The notes under the pieces were generated by a model, which was given only the letters and a program-made list of their open reading frames with translations, did no database searches and was not told where the DNA came from. From the NCBI GenBank assembly GCA_015179045.1, contig WHUZ01000018.1, positions 1-64,000 on the forward strand: a stretch of 64,000 bases of DNA, in the 5' to 3' direction. The position numbers and the translations under genes are program-made. Each line of letters starts with the position of its first letter. Position 1 is the stretch's first letter. Shown piece after piece: positions 21,130-32,114 of the stretch. This DNA comes from Kalaharituber pfeilii (lineage: Eukaryota > Ascomycota > Pezizomycetes > Pezizales > Pezizaceae).

Positions 21130-22545
21130 CTAACACGAAAATCGTTTCATAGATGGATTTGTTACCTTGAAATGACCCCCAGACGCATTCATAACCACTT
21201 TTGCCCTCTTGAGAGTGACCTTGTCAAGCGGCTGATGTCCAATTAGTCCGGAATGTTGGCGTCTGTAGGATATCCGCCAGAATGACCATACCTCCTCATA
21301 CCAGATCCCAGCAGGATACTGGTCATCAAATAAGCAAGAAAAGTCAATGGAGTCGACAGTAGCCCCAACGAGCTTTCCTTCACAATACACGAGGTCCCAC
21401 TGTCGTGTTGCGTCCCAGGCGTGCACTTGACCTTCCTCGAGATCCTCGGTGGACTTCCGTATTGAATGCAGCATATATGCTGGCCAACCCCGTTCATTTT
21501 GTAGCTCTTCACGCAAAAAATCGAGGCGAATATCCACCGGGGACCGCCAACTGCGTCAGTCACATTATGGTCAGCATGTTGTGGAAGCTGTTGAGTCTTA
21601 GGATGGTTACTTGTCCAGCCTAGCCTCCATTATCGAAATATTTTTTTTTTGGTACCTGATGTTGAACTCTGCCCAGTCACCTTCAGCACTCTCTTGCAGT
21701 GACATTAGGTCTTTTTTGGCCTTTTCGATAAGCCTTCCGCTGCACTACATTTAACATAAGTTGTATATATTTAAACGGGCATGTCCACTTACAGTTCCCC
21801 ATCTATGTCAGCCATCCACTGCGCCTTCCGCCTAGCACCACGTTAGTTCACAAGTATCAATGGGTATGCTATGGGAATGACCGGCAAGCAGCGACAGAAA
21901 GATGAAGAGAACAAAAGCCCTAATGCACCCACATGACTCCCTCCCAGGAAACAGAGCTATAATACCAATGCTTGGACATATAAGATCCATCTTTCCTTTT
22001 CAAAGATCTCTTGATACCCCCAGTTGCATGAAGGTAAGGGGGAAAACACAAAAAACGATAGGATATCAAGAGGGTTTTAATACAAAAGGATAAGAAAACA
22101 TACCACTCATCAATAGTTACCGTAGTGTCCTTTTCAAACTTCTTGTATGCCTGTGTTGCCTCCTCCGCGTCTAGGAAGCTTGCGAACCCGTACCCATTGT
22201 GAATAGCCAACCGCTGGAATGAATTATACTCTTGAAGACCATCATAACTAGGTCCCGAGGCTTGCGGCTCACTACTCCCCATTTCCGCCTTGAAGAAGAT
22301 GTAATATCCCTCTTGCGAGGAGATAAGGTGCTTTTGCCCTTGTGTAAAGTCGGGCAGTACGAGACCACGATGAATGAGTGGCGAATTGTTTGCGGAGGTC
22401 GTAACCATTGTATCGATGTTTTGACCTAAGAAACTGATGGTTAGACACCTTGCACAACATTCGCTGGATCAATGGTTGAGAAACCAACTGGTAACTTTTC
22501 AATCAGTATGTGAAAATCTTTGCGAAGAATATCTGACACTGGCAT
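21130..22545 (-). CDS. Uncharacterised five-exon gene, about 320 residues
   Basis: Not recognised. Exons by splice signals and frame: 22545-22449, 22425-22104, 21831-21793, 21739-21656, 21550-21130. Introns begin GTGTCT, GTATGT, GTAAGT and GTACCA and end TTAG, CTAG, GCAG and GCAG. The third exon follows the branch site ACTAAC. The joined frame has no stop. Its segments include PVGFSTIDPANVVQG, then QKHLISSQEGYYIFFKAE, DEWRKAQWMADIDGEL, KKDLMSLQESAEGDWAEF, and WRSPVDIRLDFLREELQ. The first intron would be only 23 nt. If that is not real, translation could start at the ATG at 22408. GGTAACA near 21165 may be a further donor, and the 3' end meets the copia repeat at 20997, so the gene may be truncated. 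A decayed paralogue is at 34640-35640. Confidence 0.62.
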
Positions 22546-22559
22546 GGACCCATGAGGTC

Positions 22560-22857
22560 ATTATACCATATGACAACTAGACTAGGTAATCGTGACTGAG
22601 CCATTGAGAGTAGTCGCTCTTGGCAATAGAGCAACAGATTAAGGTTTAATCTAAATAGGAATAACCAGACTACTCCAGCTTGTTATTATTTAATGTCCCT
22701 GGCTATCGCACATTTTCCGGGACTATACGCAGTACAAGACTTTACATAGGAAACGGGGTTGCCCCCTCTAGGAAAGAAAAACGAAAAACCAAAAGCAAAG
22801 AAAGAAAGAAGAAAATGAGTTCCACCAGCAATCCTCCCATCGCCTCCTTCCACCCTC
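22560..22857. other. Spacer between gene and LINE relic
   Basis: Probably 5' flank of the gene at 21130-22545 and 3' trailer of the RNase H relic. No poly(A) end or hairpin is visible for that LINE. Confidence 0.4.
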
Positions 22858-23580
22858 CTACCCTTGGCCCCGCTTCCCAAAGTTAGCAGGCCGAATCCGC
22901 TCTGCTACCCTCATGCAGAAATTCTGCGTCCTAGACCACTCCTCCTTCCCGAACCAGACATCAAAACCTGTGGGTACCACCCGCCCATTCCTGCGCGTCC
23001 CATAGAGGCCCTCCTCTAGCCTCTCCCTCTTGAGCTTCCGGCATTTCCGCATGATATGGTCTCTCATTGCCGGCTTGTCTTTCCCACAGAGAGGGCACGC
23101 TACCCTCTTGCGAGATATCTCCATGAACGCTCTCACTCCCTTGTTGGTCCAGTGCCGCAGCCCTAGACCCCACGCCTTTGCCCCCAAGTCCTTCGCAAAC
23201 TCCGCTCCATCTCGTGCCCTAACTTCTGCGACCGTAAGTTGGCCGGGGACCCCCTGCATCCTCCACCCCGGTTCTACTACTGCCCTCTTGGCCTCTTTGT
23301 CTGCTCTCTCGTTCCCAGCAATCCCCAGATGTGCCGGAACCCAGATTATATATCCTTCTATGCCTTTATCCGCCAGCTTGCTGCTCATCCTGAGGAGTTC
23401 GTGCTCTAATCTTGAGCGTGCTTTGCACTGTCCGTCCAACGCTGTCCGTACCACATACTGTGAGTCTGTCAGGATGTACATCTTTCCTTTTCCAAGATAC
23501 TAATTAGGTGACGATGGCACTTCTTGGCGTCTGCCTCCTTCTGTGCCTCCCATGATCCCAAATCTCTCGCTCTTACCTGC
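22858..23580 (-). pseudogene. LINE RNase H/zinc-finger relic of a third family
   Basis: Minus-strand frame with YILTDSQYVVRTAL (RNase H Asp), IIWVPAHLGIAGNERADKEA (His and last Asp) and a finger CPLCGKDKPAMRDHIMRKC. It ends GKRGQG stop. A frameshift or stop just upstream of 23481 breaks it from the first RNase H strand. The sequence differs from LINE-A and LINE-B, so it represents another LINE family. No RT is present. Confidence 0.8.
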
Positions 23581-23965
23581 TACAAAACCTCACGCTCAGT
23601 AAGCGTCAACCCCAATGGAATGGCTTCTCCGGAACCCAGCATTGCGCCCATTTTTCAGGTCCCTCCTGCTCGCCCACCAGACAGGGGAGCCTGCACATCC
23701 TGGAGCACACAGAGAATTTTGAACGCACTGCTGTATACAGTATAGTAGGATGATCTGTATGACAGGAGCGCAGAACCTGGCGCAGGGATAAAAACCCTCC
23801 CTGAGAGACACGAAGGAGACAAGCGAGACACCGTTGCAGCAGCCTGAAAGGATCCTGTACAGTATTCCCACAGATCAAGCGCCCGGCATATACAGCATGC
23901 TTTGCAAGCGCGGACCACTTTTCAGCATTGTGCGTATTGCAAACCCCCTGGGGGCTATATGGCGA
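23500..23965. repeat. Dispersed repeat module, copy 1 (copy 2 at 36225-36730)
   Basis: CTTCTGTGCCTCCCATGATC through AGCATGCTTTGCAAGCGCGG is nearly identical at 36290-36690. On the minus strand an open frame of about 90-107 codons is kept in both copies (MVRACKACC, then CRALDLWEYC). It could be part of a retroelement ORF, but no domain is recognised. Confidence 0.75.
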
Positions 23966-23978
23966 TTTAGTTACATAT

Positions 23979-24045
23979 TTTTTTTTTTTTTTTTTTTTAA
24001 TTTCACGTGACCCCGCTTGTAGCTGTTCGCCATGGCAGGGCATCA
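23979..24045 (-). mobile_element. Micro-retroposon family B, 67 bp
   Basis: Flanked by AGTTACATAT at 23969-23978 and 24046-24055. Own strand: CCCTGCCATGGCGAACAGC, AAGCGGGGTCACGTGAAATT, poly(A). Confidence 0.9.
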
Positions 24046-24053
24046 AGTTACAT

Positions 24054-24880
24054 ATGAATTGGGCCTTAGATACGTAATAAAGGGGCCGGGGGTTGCAGTT
24101 GTGATATACCTAGAGAAGCAAAGTATACCTGGAGCAGAATTCAGTACCAGCGAGAGTGAGATTAGGAGGGAAATAACTGAAGTCCTATGGCCGCGTAGGC
24201 CGAAAATAATAGTCTGGGCACGAGAACAGCCGAAGTCCTGCCAGTACGAGCCTAAAGTGGATGCGTGGCGCTTGCAAGGATTCTATTAAGTGCCATTTCT
24301 GGCAATACAACCACCAAAATTTTAATTCTTGGCATCAACGCAATCCTTGTTACTACCACAAGATATTACTAGAAACGGCGAAGGAATCCCAGATATCTCT
24401 ACCTAAGATGGCTCCAAAATTTCACTTAGAGCAAGAAGAATACTAGAAGTCTATTTACTAATTTTTTTATAGTTATTCTACTAATAATAATTTAGTGATA
24501 ACAAATCTATATTCTTTACTACAGCAGTATTAGAAGAAGCGCAGCAAATTTTTAATTATGTTGTCTTTATTATCTTCTAGCATGTGGGTAGGAAGTGGCA
24601 ACTTGGGAGTCATATTAGTAACATTACCGACAGCAACTTTCAAGTGGCAACTTGCAAGTTGCAACCTGTCGGTGGCAATGGGGCTGTACAAGCACACAGT
24701 AACTGGCTTATCAATTATCCTTGGTAGCAGAACGTTTCTCTATACTTATTACTAGCAGCACATAGAGGTACCTAGTGGTACTTGTACAAAAAATTGTTCG
24801 CGGGTGGGCTGGCCCATTCGTGAATCGGCCAGCCCACCGACGAATTGGCCTATTCGCGAATGGGCCTGGCCGGTTCATAC
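24054..24880 (+). repeat. Dispersed repeat R, copy 2
   Basis: GAATTGGGCCTTAGAT, then TTTTAATTCTTGGCATCAAC, to a terminal cluster of TTCGCGAA and GGCCAGCCCACCGACGAA. It is about 0.8 kb and non-coding, homologous to 7757-8440 and 41590-42310. The family B insert at 23979 lies immediately upstream. Confidence 0.72.
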
Positions 24881-26072
24881 GCACTGTTGCTAATACTTGC
24901 TATGCACCACTAGTACCTGCTATCTGTTATGGGCTCACCGCAACTAGGCGGGTAGTTGGTGGATGCAAACATGACATGAGCAATATGTGACAGCCAATAG
25001 CGTTGCAGTCGTATAAATGAGTACTATATGAGCTACACAATAGACTAGTAAGCATCGCTAGTCAAGTATCTTTTGGACTGGCGGACGGTAACTCTCTACA
25101 TTTACCACCTCCATTACACTATTACCTACACCACCTGCTGGTATTCATACTCACTGTCACTCATATACCACCACTCCTACCTGCTGTTGCACATACCTCT
25201 CGCCATGATGCCTTTCTTCCCTATGGTCCTTGCATATAGTATAGAGCATATGTAGTTGTTAGCTTATATTCTAATATGTCTGTCGTGAAAATGCAAATGG
25301 ATTTTTGTTTTTATTTCACGTGACCCCGCGTGCAGCTGTTCGCCATGGCAGAGCAATGCAACTGGATAATTATGCAATAAAACAATTACTAGTACAGTGT
25401 GTTGTTACTTTATTTTATTTATTTGAGGCTAAAGAAATAGAGATGATCAATCAGTCCCTACTAGTAGGTATTTGACTAGTAGTGTAAAAAATAAACGCAT
25501 GGATATTGCAAGCCTCATCCGTGCGTAGCAAGCCTCTACCAAATACATCAGTGCACAAAAAATCTTTCTGCCCTTTCCTCCTTATGCGTTGCCGTAACTG
25601 TCAGACAAGCGGAGGCTACCGGTATCTTGGGGCAATTCCATGGCCAGTTCGGACTCAAACTGAGGCCTAGGCTGAGACCAGGCGATCATAAGTGGAAAAA
25701 AACGGCCAGTGTGCGTACAGGCAGAAAGTGCCTGTCCCGAGAGGTTTTGAACAAAGCAAAATACATATAGAAGGAGAGAAATGAGACAAAAGACAGAGAT
25801 ACATGATCGATCACGTTCCTTGGGGATAGATATAAAGTGCGAGACTCTGTGAGAAAGATAAAGCCGAAAGAATCCTAGCCCACACGACATATCACGTCCA
25901 GGCTTTGGAGGGCACTGAAGTCAAAGTACAATCTTTTGGAAAACGATCGCTGTGAAGAAGGTTGACCCTCGTTAGAAAGATAATCATACGTCCACCCATG
26001 CATCCATGACAGCTTCCAGCTCCACAATCCCTGTCAAAATCCACACTGGCACCTTTCGACCATGGATTGGCC
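24881..26072. other. Intergenic region without supported gene
   Basis: AT-rich, with one family B micro-insert at 25303. A 102-codon minus-strand frame at 25582-25890 has no recognisable features. The right part is probably the 3' flank of the gene at 26073-27812. Confidence 0.45.
25303..25354 (-). mobile_element. Micro-retroposon family B, 52 bp
   Basis: Flanked by AATGCAAATGGAT (25290-25302) and AATGCAACTGGAT (25355-25367). Own strand: CTCTGCCATGGCGAACAGC, GCGGGGTCACGTGAAATAA, A-rich tail. Confidence 0.88.
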
Positions 26073-27812
26073 TCAGACATTGCCAGAGCTAGGATAATGC
26101 GCCTTGGATATGCACTCCATTTTACATCCATTACATCCCCACCATCTCATCTCCTCCTCCATAAACTCTTTTTTGCAGCTCACACATGTTGAGCTACAGT
26201 TCACCTGGTGTCGACGCTGGGGCATCTCTTCCTCCTCACAAAACCGGCAAATCCGAACCACTCCATACTTGTGTAAATGTGGGTTGGTCTCGTCAAGGCC
26301 CTCAGATTTAGGGGAGTGGGTGTCATCATGCAGGATGTACAGTTGCGGGGGGCAGCTGCATGTGGGCGGTAACCCAGAATCGGTAAGATTGCTCGGGGTG
26401 CTGAAGTCTTCGAGGACGACATAGCATAGCTTCTTGCGGAAGCAGGAAGTGCAATAGGGCTCGCAACAGCGGGGGTGCGTGTAATTACCGGTGAAGGCAG
26501 CACGCCTGGTGCAATCCTAACAGTATAAAACCAAGTTAGCTACAGCTGATGCTCAAGCTTGATTATTCGCGTCCCCAAGTAGTTCAGCAGACTGGAAATA
26601 GAGCTTCCACAGAACGCACCTCACATATCTTTAGGTCACAGCACCAGCAGCGGCTGTCGGTAGCAGGCTGTCCTTCCAATCCTGCCTGAGTTGTGTTCAC
26701 AGATCCATCATTTTCATTTCCAGCCCGCAATTGACATACCACTTGTTGCACCACCTGGGGCCCCAGTGAACAGGCTAGTGCATACCTTACTCTCCGAGAC
26801 ACAAGCATCAAACTTTTCAAATCAGCATAGTGAAATTCTTTCACTATTTCTTTGGAAATATGCGGGATACCCACTACCAGTGTAAGGTATGCTTCAGCCT
26901 TGGTTAACATTATGCTGCTAACGTCCTCCTCTTTCTTCTCCACGTTTGGTGTTTCATCATTCAGAGCTGATGAATGCTGCTTGTCTATCCTGATTGCTAT
27001 ATTCCCTGTATATACTTTACTAGCAGCCACATAGGCACGTTCCCACCTCAACCGTTGTCGAATTCGCCTCCTGCAACGTACCCACGCTTTCACATATGGT
27101 TTTGCAGCCGCATGGAAAAACATTAGTGACATAACCAAATAGAAAAACCTACAATGACCACCCAGGATGCTGTTAACAATTGCATGCATCATGTAAAGCC
27201 ATAGCTGAGAGCTCTGCAGAAAAACGTGAACTCAGACTTACCCCAAGGCGAGCCCCATTATCAAAACAGATACCAGATTATTACATACCGCGACGACATC
27301 ACGTTCACGGAATTTTTTTGAGGTGCCGAACCCCAGTTGCCGCAAGTAGGAATACCTATCCCAGCTTTTCATGCTGACAACTGTATCGACACCTTCACAC
27401 TGTAGGATTCCATCTGCTATAGGTATATATTGTCCTTGCATAGATGACACAGCGACGAATCCGATAACAAATATCAAGTCAACCAATGCGACAATGGACG
27501 TAGGGATTCTTACTCCGCTCCAGGGTATAGAAAAGACGTCCCAGAAGAGTGACAACCAGCTCTGATTACAACGTAATAATGCGGTTAGAAACATCAGGGG
27601 AGAAGAAAGTCGTGTAGTTCTCCACTCACAAGGACAAATCTAATTCTGATTGCCGTAAAGGGGACATTATTCTCATCAGCGTATTTTTCGACTATAATGG
27701 TGTAGTAATCTGAAAGACAGTATATGCCGAGGGTTATAGATGTCAAGATGATACAACAAACGGAGTTCAGTATCTGAAAAGAAACAAGCAATCTGCGAGT
27801 ATTCGGATGCAT
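26073..27812 (-). CDS. Membrane-anchored F-box-like, Cys-rich zinc-binding protein
   Basis: Four exons: 27812-27630, 27561-27242, 27169-26620, 26516-26073. Introns of 68, 72 and 103 nt have donors GTGAGT, GTAAGT and GTGCGT. Branch sites TTCTAACC and AGCTAACT precede the acceptors of the first and third introns. The joined frame encodes 498 residues. Hydrophobic segments are at about residues 8-30 (QILNSVCCIILTSITLGIY), 72-100 (TSIVALVDLIFVIGFVAVSS) and 155-195 (NNLVSVLIMGLALG, FYLVMSLMFF). An F-box-like stretch follows (GIPHISKEIVKEFHYADLKS, LMLVSRRVRYAL). The C-terminal third is Cys-rich: CWCCDLKICEDC, HPRCCEPYCTSC, CRFCEEEE, CVSCKKEF and CNGCKMEC, likely several zinc sites. F-box proteins usually recruit substrates to SCF ubiquitin ligases; a membrane location is inferred from the helices. 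This is the best-supported intact host gene here. Confidence 0.85.
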
Positions 27813-27989
27813 AGTAAAAGTGAACTAGGTGCAAAAAAGCAAATCCAAATATGGACAATTGTGGAAAAATATTATCGGATGAAGGCACGCAGGCTTGTGC
27901 AACGGATGAGAAATGTGAATGAATGGTTTCCATTTATCTGCGTGCGGAGCACACTCTGAGATCCATGACTCTAACTGCGGGGTAGTTGG

Positions 27990-28550
27990 CAAAGATTAAA
28001 CTGGAGTGTACGTAACAAAACTGTGGCTCTTCCTGATATAACCGTTTTTGTGTTGCGAGGATAGATTGCGCGGCTGGCAGATCGCAATATTGATGCATAT
28101 GTGCAAGCACCACTTGAGCTGTTCACATTGGTTTCGTGACATCACTAAGTAGGCAAGCGTCAGTTTGTGCTTGTCATCGTGCCCAGTGGACAGGTTTTTG
28201 TCGAGCTGAACCAATAGAAAAAAAATATAACCTGCTATCATTGAGCTTGGGATAACTAGGATTCGCCGCACAATATCCTGAGCCCGATCATTTTCATTCA
28301 CATCCACCTTATTACTATCATTGCCGTTACTGTGTTTTTGCACATTATCTTTTTTACAACCTTAATCGCAAATCTATTTCTGTATGCCGTTAGCAATTGT
28401 GATTTTGACAGGTGAGGCTGAGAACTGAATTGCAACTGCATAACGAAGGCGTATCTGTGCACGTTTCGTAGGCCGAAGTTCATTGGCTTACAGAACGGGA
28501 TTCTAAGAATAGAACAAGGGTGACACAATAAGCTGCGGGGTCTCTTCATA
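27990..28550 (-). other. Possible additional exons or a small membrane protein gene
   Basis: Two overlapping minus-strand frames (27996-28343 and 28298-28549) look partly coding, with a hydrophobic segment ILVIPSSMIAGYIFFLLVQL. They could be upstream exons of the gene at 26073-27812 or a separate gene joined by an intron near 28300. No splice model was convincing. Confidence 0.35.
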
Positions 28551-29438
28551 CAGTACCACTGCCCTATTGGATGGAAGACGAATCCACCTTGATCTTGAAG
28601 GCGTCACACTGGCAGCTGATAATCAAGTCTTGAAAGCAACCATCATACGTTTCAACTATCAGCATGGTTACACTGGCCCACATTGTGCGACATGCATGCA
28701 GGATCAGACGACACATAAGGCTGTGCGTTAGAGAATCAATCGACAGCCAATGTTTATTGGTTTCAGAGTTGGCGGGAAGATGTAAAGGAATGCCTGACGT
28801 AGAGATATCTGATGCAGGGCCTTGTTCTTTACGCCGTGCTTAAACATGGAGGATATTCTACCCCGGTATTGGTACCCAGAATCCGTGCATGCAGCAATTT
28901 TGCGTTCTAAGCCTATATCTTAACGCGCCTTCACAGACGTGCTGGCCGAAATAGCAGCTTCATTCAAATCCGGAGATCCTAGCTCCAAGTACCTAACAAG
29001 GTGCTAGCTGAGTCGACATGATCCTTCAGACATTTATTTTCCATTCGCCCGAGGGAAGAGTCAAAAGTGATAGAGTACGCGGAAAAGGCATTGCATAATA
29101 GCCATTCCATATAGGTTGTAGTCTCGTGCATTGTGCATTGATGAGCGAAGCTACAGGAAAGCGGAGATAGAAACAACATGATGGGAGCAACAAATGAAGA
29201 AGGGTAAGATATGAGTTTTTGAAAAGCACCTCTCTGCCCATACCTAAAGCATCGAAGGCTGCCGAAAAACGGCCTTTGGAATTATCCACTGCCGTGGATA
29301 GGCCCAGCATTCCACCTGCTCACTGAATATCCTCCTCTCCATCCACCGACGGTGTCTGCATGACAGCTTGACTAGGGATCGCTTTGAACGTGAACATTTG
29401 GTTTCGAGCTCGCTCATGAAGGCTCGCCAACTGGGTAG
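28551..29438. other. Spacer without recognised gene
   Basis: No domain or repeat recognised before the MULE-2 terminus at 29439. Confidence 0.4.
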
Positions 29439-30284
29439 CGGGATGACTCCGGACAGGTAGTTCCTTGTACGGTAAGCGGATCGCCAGTGGCGTGCGCTAA
29501 TATGCAGAGTTTTCAAGGGTGGTGAGCTCGCATGTACCCGAGTACAACTCCATGTATATCGAAGATATGGTTGCTACCCACTTACAGCTTTTCTCTTTCG
29601 CCTCCGCTGTCGCGGTATCATTTACCAATTACCACTTGATAGCCAGGACGCGTGGTCTTTCAACAAAGCCAGCTGCACTACCTCCGAAGTTGACCATACA
29701 TCCATTAGGTCTACTAGTAATACAGACCATTTATTATGTACTTGTGTTGTTGCTGCGTCCTAAATGGCCGAATAATAAAAAAAAGCTGTTACCGCAATTT
29801 TGTAAATACTTGGCTGAAGAGCTTTAATTGCATATAAGGTTCTTGAAAACTGTTCTAGCATATATTTTCTACTTATTCAATAGCTTACCATGCCCACTCT
29901 CACTCAGCATTACCTAACATTTAACATTACCTATCATCTCGGTCTTGTTCTGCTTAGCAATACCTATCCCCTATGCATATCCTTTTATACCTAAATAGGC
30001 AATATGGGTGATAGATATGATATTTCTGTACTTCATTGAAGTACTCCAATTACTAAAGAGGAGAATACTTTTAAGGATGTATTATATTATTTTCAAGACT
30101 ATGCATTAGTTACTAGATTTATAGTTGTAGTTTATAAATATCAACGATTCCTCTTTAGCTTCTCTATCTATGCTGGCAAATTAAAGGCCTAACAGCACCC
30201 ATAAAATAGACAATGACCGACAGAGAAGTACCTGCAGATCTACCTATTACAATACCTCAATAGCGGCCACAAGACTAATATACT

Positions 30285-30746
30285 CCCCGACACACCCATC
30301 CAACCCCGGTACCACCACTCCCAAAGAAGGCATCGTAGTATATGGGATACCCCTGAGGAAGGACCTCGGGAATGTCCGGAGGTGGATGGAAGCAGACAAT
30401 AAAGACATAGGAAAGATTACGGGGATCAGATGGCTGAGGAACAAGACGATACTGAGGGAGGAAGGGAAAAAGACAAGTTCGGTAGTTGTATACCTGGAGG
30501 ACACAACGGAAGTAGACCGGGTGAGACTAGGAGGAAGATTGTTGAGAGCCTGCTGGTACGAGTCAGACAGAGGACGGAAATAGGCAAAGGACGTCCCCCT
30601 GCATCGGCTTGGATCATCCACCCATAATACCAGTGAGAGTCGTGGGTTTCATGTAGCTACATTTTATTTTTCCTTTACTTTAATAAAGACCCTCGCCATA
30701 GCCCATAGGGCGGCACGCGAGTATTGATAAAAAAAAAAAAAAAAAA
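30285..30746 (+). mobile_element. Internally deleted LINE: ORF1 fragment joined to LINE-A tail
   Basis: Flanked by AGACTAATATACT (30272-30284) and AGACCAATATACT (30747-30759); the empty site is at about 2399 in MULE-1. The 5' 350 bp encode an ORF1-like segment: EGIVVYGIPLRKDLGNVRRW, GIRWLRNKTIL, SSVVVYLED, LGGRLLRACWYESDRGRK, stop. That is the RNA-binding-type ORF1 of these LINEs. It is followed directly by 3' UTR and the hairpin CTCGCC..GCCC-ATA-GGGC..GCGAG plus poly(A). All of ORF2 is missing. Confidence 0.85.
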
Positions 30747-30836
30747 AGACCAATATACTAATCAAGGCTGACATCTCCTTCTACGATCATTATATGACCA
30801 AGAACAGTTATATGGCACCCTTACTGGTGAGAAGGC

Positions 30837-30886
30837 ATCGCCATAGCCCCATGGGCAGCAAGCGATCAATAATATGAAAAAAAAAA
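30837..30886 (+). mobile_element. Micro-retroposon family A, about 50 bp
   Basis: Flanked by TGGTGAGAAGGC (30825-30836) and TGGTGAGCAGGC (30887-30898). The uninterrupted site CTGGTGAGAAGGCAGAGC is present in MULE-1 at about 2476-2493. Insert: ATCGCC..GCCC-CAT-GGGC..GCGAT plus poly(A). Confidence 0.95.
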
Positions 30887-31350
30887 TGGTGAGCAGGCAA
30901 AGATTTTTGCATGTTTGGAGCATACTCATACCAGCCACATGCAACGAATGTTTACTAGCACACCTGCTAGTCATGGTACTCAGCCAATTATCCAGCAATT
31001 TGTACAACTAGCTTTAAATTAATTTCGTCAGAAAAAGACCAAGGGAAAAGCTAAAGCGCATGCTATGACTTCTGCTGAGTTGGCTGAATGAACAGCTGCT
31101 GCAAGAAATACTAGAAAGTGCCATATGGAAGGCTCCTTAGGTGTAGTTGAGCTTGAGGATACGCAAGCTACGCAGGATGTTATTCTTGTTGCATCAAGGT
31201 CCCATGTATCTTCCACTGTACCTATTTAGTTGTTCAGGTATTGTACTCGAGTACATAATATCTTAGCCTAGGTACCTCTGAATCGTAATCCTTGAAAACC
31301 CTGCATATTAGCGCACGCCACTGGCGATCCGCTTACCGTACAAGGAACTA

Positions 31351-32032
31351 CAGTCTACCCTTGCTATAACGAAAACCAAAAATCTGGCACTTTTTTTTCG
31401 TTATAGCAAGGTTTCGTAATAGAATATTGTGGCAAGATTAGTCATGTCCTTGGCAGCTGAATTTAGAAGTCCGAGTACCTAAGGAATATATGGCAACAGA
31501 TTTTAACTCTGTGATTTTCCTCCTTATGGAAAATAACCGGAGTAGGAAAAAATGAGAGTACAAAATTGAGAGTACAGAAGTATTGATCAGATACTATGCA
31601 GATGCAAAAATCAATCATGTTATTGAAGCAAAATTACCTACAAAGCCGAACCTCAGGTTAGAAAAGCAGCAACTATGCAAAAAGAAGACTGGAGCTGCAA
31701 AAACCCTAGACGCAGTTCGAAAGCATTTCACAATGAATCTGGTACAATACCTTTTTTGTGGAATTGGGCCAAAACTAACTAGAGAGTTTCTAGTTGTGCA
31801 ATTGGGTGGTTCTTGATTAGTCATGCATTCCACTAGCCATTTTTCGTTATAGCAAGAATTATTTGTATGTAGACAGAAATAACTTTCACTCAATCTAATT
31901 TTCGTTTCGTTATTTGGTGGATTTTTGTTATAGCAAGAGGAGTTTGAGTGCGAACGGAATAATGGCTCCGTTCAATTTTCGGTATAGCAAGGTTTTCGCT
32001 ATAGCGAGTTTCGTAATAGCAAAGGTAGACTG
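31351..32032 (+). mobile_element. Fot1/mariner-like element, 682 bp, TA duplication
   Basis: Ends CAGTCTACCCTTGCTATAAC and the complement of CAGTCTACCTTTGCTATTAC, flanked by TA at 31349-31350 and 32033-32034. The empty site GAACTACCTGTCC is intact in MULE-1 near 4424-4436. Both ends repeat a TTCGTTATAGCAAG motif several times. A 77-codon frame (31583-31816, MIRYYADAKINHVIEAKLP..) has no recognised domain. No DDE transposase is present, so it is non-autonomous. Confidence 0.9.
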
Positions 32033-32114
32033 TACCTGTCCCTGAGCGGACAGGTAAAAAGTACCTGTCCGGAGTGATCCCGGCGAACCGCGATGTTCGT
32101 CGGTAGGCCAGAAC

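Larger units (their letters stand above)
30055..31229 (+). pseudogene. MULE-2 transposase relic
   Basis: Parts homologous to 2310-2820 of MULE-1 are present with stops, for example TEMFTSTPASHGTQPIIQQF-like sequence around 30940-31010. The region ends in the shared tail encoding LEDTQATQDVILVASRSH. Both LINE-type insertions in it can be aligned against the uninterrupted MULE-1 sequence. Confidence 0.75.
29439..32082 (+). mobile_element. MULE-2, second copy of the MULE-1 family, internally deleted
   Basis: Left end CGGGATGACTCC at 29439 and right end GGAGTGATCCCG at 32082 match the MULE-1 inverted repeats. The interior keeps an N-terminal FAR1-like scrap (FKDVLYYFQDYALVTR, about 30055-30130) and the C-terminal transposase region (30185-31230), with the catalytic core deleted. 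It hosts a LINE derivative (30285-30746), a micro-insert (30837-30886) and a Fot1-like element (31351-32032). The flanking 9-mers (ACTGGGTAG and GCGAACCGC) do not match, so one flank may be rearranged. Confidence 0.82.
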
